Assembly: GCA_030407005.1 (NCBI GenBank)
Contig: JAUDYN010000002.1
Location: forward strand, 1,178,001-1,242,000
From: Desarmillaria ectypa
Lineage: Eukaryota > Basidiomycota > Agaricomycetes > Agaricales > Physalacriaceae
Direction of reading: 5' to 3'
Length of the DNA: 64,000 nt
A model generated the notes under the pieces. That model saw nothing but the letters and a program-made list of their open reading frames with translations. It did no database searches and had not been told where the DNA came from. How positions within the stretch are numbered: position 1 is the first letter of the stretch; each line of letters opens with the position of its first letter. Shown here piece after piece: positions 1 through 11,592 of the stretch. A program made the position numbers and the translations under genes.

Positions 1-2180
1 TGAGTTGATCGTGAGCGTCTACCCTGATACAAATAGTTATAGAGATAACGTACGCGCAATTTGTCAACTTCAGCAGGAAGGGCAGCCTCGCCCTTATAAC
101 TCTGGAACTTCTTCCACCCCTTACCCTCCTTTCCGCTCGTAGCACCACCCTCCTCGGAATACTTAGCCAGTCCCTCTTGATGGATCTTCTCGTGGAGTTC
201 ACGTTGATGCTCTGCTAGCTTTGCGGCAGCTGTTTGATGGACCTCATCCTGAGTGCGACGCGTCTGGTTACGCAAAACTTTCCCACCGACCGTCTTGACC
301 TTGGCAGGTGTTCCGTTAGCCCTCGGTTGCACAGGCGGCTTTCGATCCTTTTTCTGGGGCTTCTCGTCCGCACTATCACCATTCAAGAAAAAAAGGGTGT
401 CTTTGGGGGATTTGACGCCTTCAGTGAGAATGGCCGACTGATCTACTCCGACCTGGATGGTGTCAGCGAGATGGAGGGCATATCTAGTGAGGATGAGAAC
501 GGGTTCTGTTCTGAGATGGAAATAACACTCACTTTACGCCATTACCATCTATTAGATCAATAAATCCCAAGCCCAAGATGATCACCATATTGGTATGTAG
601 AGTACGGGTATTCTTGGCAGAGAGTAGATACGCAGCATCACGGAATTCCACACCAGTCTGAAAGTGAAACCTGAATACCTTGAACGTTCATGAAGGGAGA
701 AACCACTAACCCCAAAGCCGATGTTCTTGACAAAATGTTTTTCGAGTGCAGGGTCCTTCTCCGCAACGAATGATAACGCGTGCTGATAGGCATCTCGTGC
801 CGTAATTCCTTCCTTAATGAATGACAACATTTCGGTCTGCAATGATAGTAGGAGGTTGTATTGGGCCTCTTGGCTCTAATGAGATGGTCAGCGCCCAAAT
901 GCATTTATATAGAACATCAAAGCGCACGGATGTCGGATCTACGATAAATGTCCGAGCGACATTGGCGCCATACGTCTTAAACCGCATCCCGAATGCCACA
1001 AGTAGCACCCCTTTGTGGGAAATGTTGTCCTCCGAAGACTCTTCGGTGTACCGAAGGTCATAACCGCTTTTGTTCGACCGAGAAATGATGATGGGGGAAT
1101 AACAGAATTCAGTCACTTGCCAGTCCGCCTAACAAGAACTCAATCAAAGGCACAAGTAACATGGTTACGGCGTACGCACTTCTGGAAGCTTCTTGCCTTT
1201 GTAATGGCCCCATACATTCATATCTGGGCCTTTAGCCTTCTCACCCTCCCCTGACCCCAAGCGCGCCTCAATCTGAGCTGCAAACTGATCATGACTGATT
1301 TTCGTTTCCCGGTCCAGAATGGTCTCTAATCTGGGCGCGACGTAGTGCTTGAGGAGAGTGGACGTTAGACCCGCAGCAACCTTGGTGGCTTTCTGAATTT
1401 AGATGAAAGCGTTAGAAATTCGGAAAATGAGAGCTAGTTCCCTGACACGCACGAGTTCTTCCTCATCTTTGATGGTCATAAAGGAGGATATGGAGTGGGA
1501 CATGTCGACGAGCTCTGGCTTATCTGAACCCTCAGCGATCTGTTTCCCCCATTCTGTCACAATTTTGCCGGTGTGCTTCTCCTTCACTAGGGTGCCGACT
1601 TTTTTATGACTGAGGTATAGCTCGGCGAATTTGGGAAGTGCGTCGTTAGCAGGTTCCTTTGCTTTTGCTTGAGCGAATATTTTCACGGGGATGGCAGCAG
1701 TCGGATCCTGAATTTGGGCCAAGAATTTTGCTTCAAAAAAGTCGCGTAAGACGGCGTCAAGTATGACACAAGTTGATAACGCACCTTTTGAAGCTGAACA
1801 TAATATAGAGAGCTTGTCCTTCTCAAATAGAAGGAGTGTTGAGGGGAATTCATAACCAAGTAGCCATTGCTGTTAAATAGTTACACGTAAGCCCGAAACG
1901 TGCCAGTAGGCAGAGAAATTTGTGGAGCACGGTGCACGGACCTGGAAACAGGTGCCCTTCCTCATGGGCTCATCGTCGGCAGCTGGATCTCCAGCAATCA
2001 ACATTAGGGCATCGCACTCTGCCACAGTAGCGTAATCATTAGTAGGGCTCGCGTTCTAAGGTGCCATGCTGTGAATCAGAGAAAAAGCGGGGTAGAGTGA
2101 AGAACAAGGCTTACGTTCCACCCATCGTATATCTTCTGTAGGCGAGCTTGAAAAACGGGTTTGTTCAGCTCGACGAGCAT
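1..2180 (-). CDS. SPT16: FACT complex subunit Spt16, 5' part (gene continues beyond left edge)
   Basis: Histone chaperone subunit of FACT, which loosens and rebuilds nucleosomes for Pol II and replication in the nucleus. The start is the ATG at 2178-2180, giving MLVELNKPVFQARLQKIYDG. Exons fitted by hand are 2115-2180, 1942-2055, 1785-1869 and from 1730 on, with further introns near 1390, 1150, 890, 690 and 520. They read through the N-terminal aminopeptidase-like lobe (CDALMLIAGDPAADDEPMRK), the Spt16 segment VGTLVKEKHTGKIVTEWGKQ, and the peptidase-M24-like fold (EFCYSPIII, KHFVKNIGFG), then enter the linker before the dimerisation/middle domain (EGKGWKKFQSYKGEAALP). The M24 metal ligands are not expected in this family. 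About 560 of the usual ~1,000 residues lie here. The last visible exon ends at about base 55 with donor GTACGT, so the intron and the C-terminal half are outside the window. Family assignment is very firm; single exon edges are less so. Confidence 0.95.
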
Positions 2181-3113
2181 TTTGCAGCGCACGGAAGGGC
2201 GAGTGGGCGTCGGGGTAAGGAGTCAAGATGAAGGCGCGTTCTCGGAGGCGCGAGTGTGTCGGAGCTCAAAATTACTTACACTGAGTATCACACGTCACGA
2301 CAACGTGATTTACTGTCACATCACTGTGCAATTCTAGACTGTGCAGTGACATCATTGCACACGTATCCTTGGGAACTCCATGAGCTCCATTGAATGGTAA
2401 GCTGATAAGCATCTCGGCCATGGTTGTAACGAGTCCAAAAACTTAGAAAACGGTGAATTTGGATTCTCTAGATGAATATTTGCCGACATTTCAATACATG
2501 TCTTTATTCACACAGAAGTGCAATATTCGTTTCAACCCAGCTCTGTCCAGTTTATTGAGTTTCATGGCACAACGAAGAATTCGAATCTCATCCTTTGACT
2601 ACTTCTGGCAATGTTAGTCGAACATCAGGTGGGCCGTGGCAGTGCTTTGGCTGCTGCGGCAAGCTCGCCGGATGAGTCCACATTACGAGATACGTGTCTA
2701 CAAAAGAAGAATACGCAGAGCTTGGCTACAGTACGTCTGACAGGATGATTTTGATGGTCAGTGAATACTTGGTGCACTCACAGATGGACCACAGTTGTTG
2801 GTCTCACCAAAGCAGTGTATTCTAGTAGGCCACAGCGTAGAACTTGGAAGTAAATAATATTCATATCATATCATAGATACGTAGAATCCCAAGGTTTATT
2901 AGAACAAGAATTGGAGGGTAAATGTACAAAACGATAGCGAGGTAAACGCGGCGCTAATGGAAGACAAAAGGGCATAAATATGTATACCGTGCACAAAAGC
3001 AAACTGAAACTGAGATGAAAGGTGAGAAAGATTCCGCTATGATGATAAATATAAGTGGAAGACAGATGGAAAGACGATGATACAGTTTTTAATGATGATG
3101 GTAACGATACATT
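2181..3113. other. intergenic stretch upstream of SPT16
   Basis: There is no recognisable gene here. A minus-strand ATG at 2421 opens a 47-codon frame (begins MAEMLISLPFNG) that ends in a good donor, GTAAGT, near 2280. It may be an untranslated upstream exon or chance. On the plus strand an ATG at 2612 opens about 40 codons followed by a possible intron (GTACGT near 2731 to CACAG near 2783). Neither resembles a known family. The stretch should contain the SPT16 promoter and the 3' end of the next minus-strand gene. Confidence 0.4.
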
Positions 3114-3828
3114 TCACTCCAGCACTTCGTCCGGCGTGGGAAGGGGTAGGGGTATGGCTGCGGGACTCAATTGTAATGAATTCACCACAGTAGGCGACGG
3201 GGTAATCGCAAGCTGACGTTGTCGTTGGAATGGGTTGCGAGTGTTGGTGCGCGAAATCGGGGAAGCTGCAGGGTAGCGACTGAGGTCAATGACGAAGATA
3301 ATTAGATTACAATGAAGTCTCACAGAGAATAGCATTGGAGAACCACTGATATTGCCTGAAATTTAATTCGTCCTCCATTTCTAGCCCCACTGACACCGCC
3401 TCCGTCCCCGCCTCCGCAGCTGAGTCGCTTTCGCTGGCTTGAGCGATAGCTTTGAGCGCAAATGCGGTGGTAGTCCGTAGCACGGGCGAGCGTGGGGGAA
3501 ATAAGTTGAGAGAAGGCCTAAGGATAGAGAGGAACTCTTCCAAGGCCTCGGTTGACAGGGCAGATCTGCAGGGTAAACCATTCGGACCACTGACGGTGAT
3601 GCTAGAATGACGAGAAAGCACGTACCGCGGTGAAGATCGCAAGCTAGGTGAGTTACTAAGCTCTCTGCTGTCAGAGAATGTGGCCGATGACGAGAGCTTG
3701 TTGGTCTCTTCTACGCGAGAGGCCGGTCGTACTATAAAATTACTGAATGATGCAGTGGCAAGCCGAACGGGGCGGGGAGCCACGAGGACGGGATTACATT
3801 CGTTGGATGCGTTAAAGTTCATGGTCAA
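3114..3828 (-). CDS. small Ser/Pro-rich protein of unknown function
   Basis: I do not recognise this protein. Three exons fit well: 3828 to about 3624, about 3566 to 3324, and 3265 to 3114. The introns have donors GTACGT and GTGAGA and both end in CTGCAG. The joined product is about 200 residues. It has a Ser-rich N-terminal third (MTMNFNASNECNPVLV start; several SS/SP pairs), a predicted helical middle (ALSTEALEEFLSILRPS), a patch of acidic and Ala residues, a conserved-looking stretch DELNFRQYQWFSNAI, and a Pro-rich tail ending PTPDEVLE. There is no signal peptide or membrane segment. Frame continuity across two introns argues that it is a real gene. It lies head-to-tail with SPT16 on the same strand and is the last normal gene before the transposon block. 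The alternative in-frame start at MNFNAS (3822) cannot be excluded. Confidence 0.6.
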
Positions 3829-4494
3829 TGAAAGATGGTGAGATATGGACTAAGATATAGAATCGGGGAATCAGGATAGGCAACGAGTGTCGAGGCGATG
3901 ATGAAGGCCAGAGAGAAGAAAAGACCCGGGGTGCACATGGCTATTCTACCCTGCTTGTACTTGTTGATTCTCTTTACCACTTCGGGAACAAATCTAAGCC
4001 GGGCGGCGGATCAGCATGACAAAATTAGCATGAGATAAGCATATATCACCTTGCAAAAAAGGAAATCACTTCTTTCTACATTGTTCTAGATCGTCCTCAG
4101 GCAATCAAAAGGTAAACCCATTCATCATTCCCAGTATGGCACTGTGGATCATGCTTGTAATATTGATGCTGATCAAAGGACTTTGACTACCTTCTTTCTC
4201 AAATAGACCAAGTAATCTGTTGAACATCAGGTCATCCACCATCTCAGCTAGATTTGCAAAGACACCCAAATATTCAATTGCACCAGATAGTTTACTATGT
4301 GAATACTGCAATGCTACTATGAAGTATATTGATAAGGTTTGATAGCAACAGTGTAGAAAACATTAGCTGTTTTTTTTTTATGGACCACTTACCAGTGTGA
4401 CTACTACTACTGTTTGTATATTGATTCTCTCAGAGTCAAGCCACTTTGATTTGCAGATGAGAAATTCCTCCATATAAATAGTGTGCATCCTATA
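3829..4494 (-). other. boundary of the CpG-poor block with a gene-like remnant
   Basis: CpG-containing sequence stops near 4015, after which the base composition switches to AT-rich and nearly CpG-free. At 4105-4311 a minus-strand frame of 68 codons (MQYSHSKLSGAIEYLGVFAN start, ending GMMNGFTF) can be joined through a plausible intron to an upstream stretch at about 4400-4480 (EEFLICKSKWLDSERI). I do not recognise it. It may be the 3' end of an old host or transposon gene cut by chromovirus A, whose left target duplication (CTATA) is at 4490-4494. Confidence 0.3.
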
Positions 4495-5143
4495 TGTTAG
4501 GCCCACATCTCATATGATCTGTGGACTTGCACTAACTCCTTGAGCTGTCTTGCATTCAGACAATCACCCTTGGGTAGTGATTATGGTCTTCCAATCATTA
4601 TGGAGAAGAGTGATATAGAATAAACTTTAGTTTGAAGATGGAGAAATATATCAAGAACTAACTGGTTTATATATGCAAACTGGAGTAGTTAAGAATAGAT
4701 GTTGCCATGAGTAGTCCATATTGAAAACTGTTGGGATTTGAGAGTTGAGCCGAGATGATGGCAATCCGGCATCATGCCAAACTTGCTGATTAAGAGAGAA
4801 ATATTAGGAAAGTTGTAGAAGATTCTAGTACATTAGCATTTAGTATATAAGTAGGTACAGTAGTGTACATCTGCATGCGTTTGCAGAGCTCAGCCAAGCA
4901 CGATACTATTGGCCTGACACCACGCATGTACTAACTGGGAACGAACTGATCTATTCATCCCCCGTTTTTCACAACAAAAACAAAGGGAAAAGCATATTGG
5001 GAGAGCAAGGGTTGTGAGCTATGAGTACAATAACCAGGTATTGTGTGGTTATGGGTTTGGGGATGCTATGGATTAGGTAATCGAAAATGATCTGATGGAT
5101 AAGATAAGATGAGATAAGAAAAGAAAGGGGCAAAATCATAACA
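4495..5143 (-). repeat. 3' LTR of chromovirus A, interrupted by a solo LTR
   Basis: It starts TGTTAGGCCC and ends ATAACA on the plus strand. Removing the 248-base insert and one 5-base duplication leaves 396 bases, exactly the length of the partner LTR. The bases next to its inner edge, read on the minus strand, include AACAAGAGGGTAA, a fair polypurine tract. Confidence 0.9.
4729..4976. mobile_element. solo LTR inserted in the chromovirus A LTR
   Basis: The 248-base unit begins TGTTGGGATTTGAG and ends TTTTTCACAACA, so it has the TG..CA ends of an LTR with a 5-base inverted tip (TGTTG/CAACA). It is flanked by the direct repeat AAAAC (4724-4728 and 4977-4981). The partner LTR at 11192-11587 shows the empty site, with a single AAAAC. 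Unlike everything around it, it keeps several CpG dinucleotides and a TATATAAG-like box, so it is the most recent insertion on this side of the block. No internal region remains, as expected after LTR-LTR recombination. Confidence 0.88.
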
Positions 5144-5274
5144 TTACCCTCTTGTTAAGACAGTTGTCCCAACTGTCAAGGTTCTTCTTCCAGAGAGTCA
5201 TATTGAGCTTCTGCTTGGGAGGCCCAGTATTCATCCAATAGGGTCTTCCACTGGTCTTTATCTGGATTTCTTAT

Positions 5275-8200
5275 TCATTTCTTGATTCCATCTTTTTGTT
5301 GAACCAGATAGGTGACATTCCTGTCCTCTGAGTACTTGTGATTGAGGATTATGCTGGCCATCTTTTCTTGAGTTATGATTTTGACAGTGTTGATTCCTTG
5401 AGTATACCATACTCTTTCCTCATATTCTGTGATTGTGCTTCTTGCATTTCTTATTTCCATTTCCCTGACCTAAGAATTGTGTTCTCAGATCCACTCTTTC
5501 CACTTGACCAAATAATCAGTCACTATTTTTAATGGTTGTCCTTTCTTAGCCTATACCCAATAGATTCATGAGTCTAGTACTTCTTCAACCTTATATTCTT
5601 TCTAACTGTCAATTAGATCCAAAGGTGGAGGGGGTAGAGACTGTTGATTTGGGAAGGCTAGAGTGATATATGGGGTTAGAAGCTTTTCATTAAAACAAGG
5701 GTGGATTTTCCAATGAGAGATAGCTTTAACTTGTATGCTGCTAATCCTGTTTTTTCTAGAATCTCAAATGGTCCTGTTCATTTATTGTTGAGCTTCTTCT
5801 TTGGTCTGAGAAGATGAAGGTTGCTTATGTTGAGCCAAACTTTATCCCTGGCTTGATATTCCTGGGCTGGCTATTTTTTCTTGTTATACTGCTCCTTTAT
5901 TTGAGTGGCTGTCCTTTCTAAGGCATCATGTACTTTCTTATGAACCTGTGCCATTGCTTTTGTGAATTCAATAGCAGTTGGGTTTGCAAATAGGATATCT
6001 CAAGTGGAATTAGGGATGAGTCAGGGATTTCTCCCATAAAGGACCATGAATGGACTTTTACCAGTGCTGGAATAGACTCGGTTGTTGTGGGCAAACTCAG
6101 CAAGAGGTAACCACTTGCTCCAGTCATCCTGTCAATGATTTATGAAAATTTGGAGATATTTTTTGACCTCTTGGTTGACTCATTTTATTTGTCTATTCAT
6201 TTGGGGATGATATGCTGTTGAAGCATTAGGGGTGATGTTTAACATCTGATAGAGGTCTTTCATGAAGTTAGAGATGAATTGGGGTTCTCTGTTGGAGATT
6301 ACTATTTAAGATATACCATGCTTGACATATACATGATCTTATAGAATCTGAGCCCACCCTTCTGTGGAAAGTTCTTCATGACAGGCAATAGGAATGATAG
6401 TCTTGGAGAATCTATTGATGACTACTAGCAGAGCATCATAGCTGTTTGACTCAGAGAGTCTGGTGACCATATCGACTGAGATGTGTGTTCACAGTTTGTA
6501 GAGATGATGTTGAGATATAATAGGGCAGCTTTCATCTGTGTACTGCTTTTTGTGCATTGATATATTTCACACTCTTTAACATATCTTTCTACATCCTTTT
6601 TTAATTTTGGCCACCAGTAATCCCAGAGGATGAGTTCAGCAGTCTTTGCTATACCAGGATATCCAGCAGTGATGTGGTTATAATTATGAGCAATGATTTC
6701 ATCTTGTAAAGACTTCTTCTTGAGTATATAGATATGTCCATCATAGTATAGAATTCCTTGATCTTGGATGATTCCCTGTTCATGATTCAGAGAGGTGGCA
6801 ATACTATGGTCCCACAACTCCTTTTGTCATATCACATCCTGGATCCTTGACTGTTCTTCAGCAGTGGTGGGCATAATGAGTGTGCAGAAATATTCAGGTA
6901 GTAAGATAATAGTGTTATTGTTATCTGTCTCGCCCTGGTCATGATTGTCCTGTTGGCTGAGTAGATCTGCCTTTTTATTGGTGGTTCCAGGTTTATGCTA
7001 AAGGGTAAAGTAATATTCAGCAAGTTCAGTTACCCACCAGACTTGTTACCAGTTCAGTTTTTGGGGCTTTTGGAAATATTAGAGATTCTGATGGTCTATC
7101 CAGATCTCTATTTCCTTCTTGGCATCTATAAGATAATATTGCCATTCTTCCAGAGCCAGTATGATGGCTAGAAGTTCCTTATCATAGATCTTATAATTAC
7201 ATTCTGTCATGGTTAAGGCTTTGGATATAAATGCAACAGGTCATCATTTACCCTTCTGATTTTGACTAAAAACTGTGCCCACTGCTCCCTCACTGGCATC
7301 TGCTTCAACCCAGAATTTCCCATCATCAGAGAGGATGGTGAGGACTACATCTGTTGTCATCTGCTTCTTTAGTAAGAGGAACACTTGTTCCTGGGCTGTT
7401 TCCCATTTCCATTCAGCATTCCTGGTTAACTGGGTGAGAGGTCAGACAATTCAGGAGTAATCACATATAAGTTTGTGATAAAAATTGGTAAACCCCAAAA
7501 GGACTGTAATTCCTTTTTCTTCATTGGAGTTGGCCATTCAGCTATTCTGAAGACCTTGACAGGATCCATTTATATTGAATCTTCACTGATAATGATTCCC
7601 AGATACTCAGTTTTAAGTACCTTGAATTTGCATTTCTTGGCTTTTAGAAAGAGCTTGTTTTCCCAGAGTCATTGCAACATTTGTCAGACAATTTGTTAAT
7701 ATTCCTCTAAGGTTTTGGTAAAAATGAGAATATTGTTAAGATAGATAGTGACTTTTCCTTCAGTGATGAGATTATGGAAGATATCATTCATCATCCACTG
7801 GAAGGTCACTAGCAAGTTAGTTAGACCAAAGAATATGACTATGGGCTCAAATAGCCCTCAGTTAGTATAGAAAGCAGCTTTTTTTTCATTGCCTTCCTGG
7901 ATTTGGACATTGTTATATCCCCAGTAGATGTCTAATTTAGAGAAATATTTAGTGCCATGTAGCTTATTGATGAGTTCCAAGATCAAAGGAAGGGGGTATC
8001 AATTTTTGATTGTCATTTCATTGAGCTTTCAATAATCCTGGACAGGATGGAGAGAGCCATCTTTCTTTTTGATGAAAAAGAAAGGGGAGGTGAATAGAGA
8101 CTTTGATGGGTGGATGCATCCAGAGTTTAGATTTTCTTCAAGAAACTGATCAAGCTGTTCTTGTTTGGTTCAGTTCAAGGAATAGATCTTACAGTCTAGG

Positions 8201-9444
8201 GTTGACTTTGCATTGGGTACTAGCTCAATGGCATGGTCCCATGGCTTTCATTCTGGTAATTCATTAAAGCTTTCTTTAGAGAATAAGTCTCTAAAGCTTC
8301 AATATTGAGGGAGCATCAATTCTTTAAAGGTTTTCTTGGGTTTCTCTGCATTGGCAGCTGCTGCTAGGTTATTGGTGTGGTGTATCACCCAGATTACTAA
8401 TTCCTCCTGCATATTGATGGCAAGGATAGTTTCATCATCTTCTAGTTCTTTGTCCCATCTATCTTCCAGGTCTACATCTGGGAGGGAGAGGATATTCCTC
8501 ATGCATTGACAGTATCTAAAGAGGATGGTTCTGGTTTTCCAGTTTATAGCTGGGTTATGGTGTTTTAGCCAATCATAGCCTAAATAGATGGTTTTAGAGC
8601 CTAAGTCTGTAACTGCAAGGTCAATTCATTTAATATGTCCACTGATGGTCATTCAAAGTTTGACAAATTTAGTGATATCACTCACTTTATTGCAGGTCCT
8701 ATCTGCATTGTATACTGGAATGGGGGCAGCAGCTTTTTGGGTGTCAAGGTTGTGTTGGAGGATATAGGATCAATTGATGAAACTACTAGTGCATCCACTA
8801 TTCAGCAATGCTTTGGTGATAAGGGTCTTTTTTCCAGTGTATAAGGAAAGTTGTACTTCTACCATGAAGTCTCTTTCTGAATTCTTATTGCCTTGAATAT
8901 ACTGTATAGGCTCATGAAGCTCATAGAGTTGTTCTTAGGCATCATCTCCTTCTTTCTTTAGATTTTAAATGAGTTCATCACTAATTTTCTGAGTTCACTT
9001 TGAGTGTATCCATATAGAAAGGGCAGCTTTGGCAGTGGACATTGTCTTGGCAGTGTAGATGGTGCATAAGGTCCAGTCCACTTCAAAGGGTTGGTACCAG
9101 ATGTGATCAGATACCCTCTCATTAGAGTGGGTGTTGAAGTTCAGGAATGAGGATAATTCTGATACTTTGGATTGTTTCTCTTTCCATTGAAGAAAAGTGG
9201 TATTATCTTCTTCATCTGGTACTTTTTTGATAGTGACCCTGTGTCCCCTTTTTACCACCTGGGCATGAGTGGATCCTCCCTTTTTTTCAGCCATATCAGC
9301 ACCCAATGGAGAGTTGTTAGAGTAAGGATTGTGGTTTCTAGAGGCATCATTCCTTATGGTAAAGAGTTGCTCAGAGATAACAGGGTAGGCCTGGTTTGTC
9401 TGAACAGATGATTCAGCTTTCTCTTTTTCCCCTGATCCTGGCAT
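5275..9444 (-). pseudogene. chromovirus A pol remnant (protease-RT-RNase H-integrase-chromodomain)
   Basis: Read from right to left. About 9000-9440 is the gag-pol linker (KRGHRVTIKKVPDEEDN). 8300-8640 is the segment after the protease. 7700-8130 is reverse transcriptase, with the YxDD box changed to YLNN at 7732-7743. About 7050-7500 is RNase H. 6425-6817 is the integrase zinc-binding region (ILWDYWWPKLKKDVERYVKE), in which one zinc Cys is now Tyr (CEIYQC). About 5930-6420 is the decayed integrase core. 5460-5620 is a chromodomain (YLVKWK preserved, several Arg/Trp/Gln codons turned to stops). The tail ends near 5275. Frames are broken in many places by stops of the kind expected from deamination (CAA/CAG/CGA/TGG to stop). 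Confidence 0.85.
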
Positions 9445-10009
9445 TTCAGTTCTCCTGGGTTTATTGACTTGAGAAGTGGTTGCTCTTGTAGTGTTGCTGA
9501 GAGTTGTTCAGCCTTGGTAGGCACTTGAAGTATCCTCCACAGGCCCTGGCAAAGCAGAACTTGACTCTCTAGAGAGTGCAGAAGCTTTTGACTTCAGAGA
9601 CTCAAAGGCATCCCATCTACTTGCTTTGGTTCTAAGCATAGCTTGTATTGTGGTGCTGACACCATCTGGCATGTCCTGCACTTCATCGGAGGGGTGGGAT
9701 TTGGTATATATTGTTGTGTCATTGTATTTGATTAATGTATTATATCAGTTTAGGATAGTCAATTCTTAAACTAGTGGGTTTGCAAGGGGAGTGATAATTG
9801 TAGTAAAATTGTTCTTGGTAGAAATGCATACAGATACAAGAGGTTCTGTAATTGTAATATAAGTCTGTCCAGCAGGGATCAGAAACACACCAGTAGGAGT
9901 CTTGATCATGCAAGAGGAATTGGACCCTTGATGACCTACTCTTTTACCTCTTCTACTTTGGTGTCAGATTTTTCCTTTTCTTTTATGACTGCCATTAACT
10001 GTACATCTT

Positions 10010-10980
10010 GGTATTCCTTCTTCTTGGGACAGTCTTTTGCCATATGTCTCTTTTCATTGCATCTGAAGCAGTGTCCTTCAGCTTTCTGATGATCAACTTC
10101 CATAGGCTGACTCTGATCACTATAAATGGTCTATCTATCAGTGGTGATATCCTGACTGGATCCTGTGTTGGCCATTGGTTTAATGGTTGAGGAACTTGAC
10201 ACCCCAGCAGGTGGTTTGCTGCTGGGGTGTGGTTGAGATCACTGGTTGTTGTATTTCTGGTTGTCATGTGAGGGTCCTGAGATCTGGTTAAAGACCTATT
10301 TATATTGCCATTCTTCATACATGCAGAGGATTTGCTCCTTCCATTTCAGATATGTGTATAGGATGTTGATGCTCATATTGGAAATGAAGGTCATGTAGGA
10401 GCTTGGAACCTCTAATCATATGGCTTTTACTATAGCTCCCCTTTTATTTTCATCAGTTTATCATCCTACCAATTTGGCCTCTTTCTTCAGTTTCTGGAAG
10501 TAGTGAGAGGCTGGTTGGGTTCCCATCCAGAGATTGAACATCTTTTTCTCATAGATTTTCTCAATGATGAGATCCTAGAATTGTTGGGTAACTAGCTCAA
10601 CAAATTCTTCCCAGTGAGGATATTAGAAGTGAGTGAGTATTTCAGCTAGAGTAGTCAGGACCCAATACTTGGATCATTTGTACATCCACCAGTCTTTAGC
10701 AGCTTTTTCAAAATGAGAAGTTGCAAAAAGAACAAGGTGAGAGAGAAGTTGGAAATAGTGTCAAAACACTTTGAAGTAAGCAATACAGTCATCTATGAAT
10801 TGCTCAATGTCATCATGATCCTCTTTGAAAGATTTCAGAGATTGTATGAGGATAGGTTTTATGCCTAAATAAGATGCCTCATCAGGTGTGATTTCAACTG
10901 GATTTAGGTAGGAGTCAGGAGGGGCTTGCCTAGAGGGTGGGTGCAGGATAGAGTATTGATCTGGTTGAGGAGATGGTCAT
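10010..10980 (-). pseudogene. chromovirus A gag remnant with CCHC knuckle
   Basis: The capsid-like part at about 10500-10870 reads FEKAAKDWWM and similar retrotransposon-gag motifs. It is followed by a Pro/Ser-rich stretch and a zinc knuckle CFRCNEKRHMAKDC at 10029-10070 that fits C-x2-C-x4-H-x4-C and is still intact. Several internal stops interrupt the frame. In this element the 36-codon membrane-peptide frame just upstream (11022-11132) is in the same reading frame as the gag. Confidence 0.75.
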
Positions 10981-11021
10981 TGGGGTCATAGAATTTGTTG
11001 TCACTATAAATAGACTCTGAT

Positions 11022-11132
11022 TTATTTTCTCCAGATAAGGAATATTAAAGTGATGAATAGAATGATTAGTATGATGCGAGCAATAATGGTACTGATTGTG
11101 ATGGTTTGAGGTTGTCTGAGTTCAGGGTTCAT
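11022..11132 (-). CDS. micro-ORF with predicted membrane helix at 5' end of chromovirus A
   Basis: A 36-codon frame starts 60 bases inside the 5' LTR. The N-terminus is polar (MNPELRQPQT), followed by about 21 hydrophobic residues (IIARIILIILFITLIFLI) and a basic end (WRK), then TAA. Chromovirus B has a 38-codon frame of the same design at the same distance from its LTR. C-to-T decay raises hydrophobicity by turning Thr, Ser and Pro codons into Ile, Phe and Leu, so the membrane prediction is weaker for this copy than for B. It may be an N-terminal piece of Gag or a separate peptide; its function is unknown. Confidence 0.4.
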   Translation of the reverse strand: MNPELRQPQTITISTIIARIILIILFITLIFLIWRK

Positions 11133-11191
11133 ACAGGTGGTTTCTTTATATCTGGCAGTGAAGAGATCATGAGAAAAATCTTTAAACTAAT

Positions 11192-11587
11192 TATTAGGCC
11201 TATGTCTCATATGATCTGTGGACTTGCACTAACTCCTCAGACTGTCTTGCATTCAAACAATCACCCTTAGGTAGTGACTATAATCTTCTGATCATTATGG
11301 AGAAGAGTAATATAGAATAAACTTTAGTTTGAAGATGAAGAAATACATTGAGAACTAACTGGTTTATATATGCAAACTGGAGTAGCTAAGAATAGATGTT
11401 GTCATGAGTAATCCATATTAAAAACAAAGGGAAAAGCATGTTGGGAGAGCAACAGTTGCAAGCCATGAGTACAATAACCAGGTATCACATAGTTATAGGT
11501 TTGGGGATGCTGTAGATTAGGTAATCAAAAATAATCTGATAGATAAGATAAGATGAGATAAGAAAAGAAAGGAGCAAAATTATAACA
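11192..11587 (-). repeat. 5' LTR of chromovirus A
   Basis: 396 bases, starting TATTAGGCC (TG of the partner changed to TA) and ending ATAACA. In the first ~230 bases I count about 25 differences from the partner LTR, and every one is a C/T or G/A transition. It is followed by the target duplication CTATA. Confidence 0.9.
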
Positions 11588-11592
11588 CTATA

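Larger units (their letters stand above)
4495..11587 (-). mobile_element. Ty3/Gypsy chromovirus A, full-length but dead
   Basis: A complete LTR retrotransposon coding on the minus strand. Two LTRs of 396 bases each (the left one enlarged by an inserted solo LTR) bound an internal region with gag, protease, reverse transcriptase, RNase H, integrase and a C-terminal chromodomain. The element is flanked by a 5-base target duplication, CTATA (4490-4494 and 11588-11592). The domain order with integrase last and a chromodomain tail marks a chromovirus. Every domain is cut by stop codons that look like C-to-T or G-to-A changes, and both catalytic aspartates of the RT YxDD box are lost. It is therefore a fossil. 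All coordinates come from hand alignment of the two LTRs. Confidence 0.92.

Noticed and set aside
2281..2421. Minus-strand frame starting MAEMLISLPFNG upstream of SPT16
   Set aside because: It ends at a good GTAAGT donor, but no acceptor joins it in frame to the SPT16 start and the product matches nothing; it may be 5' UTR.
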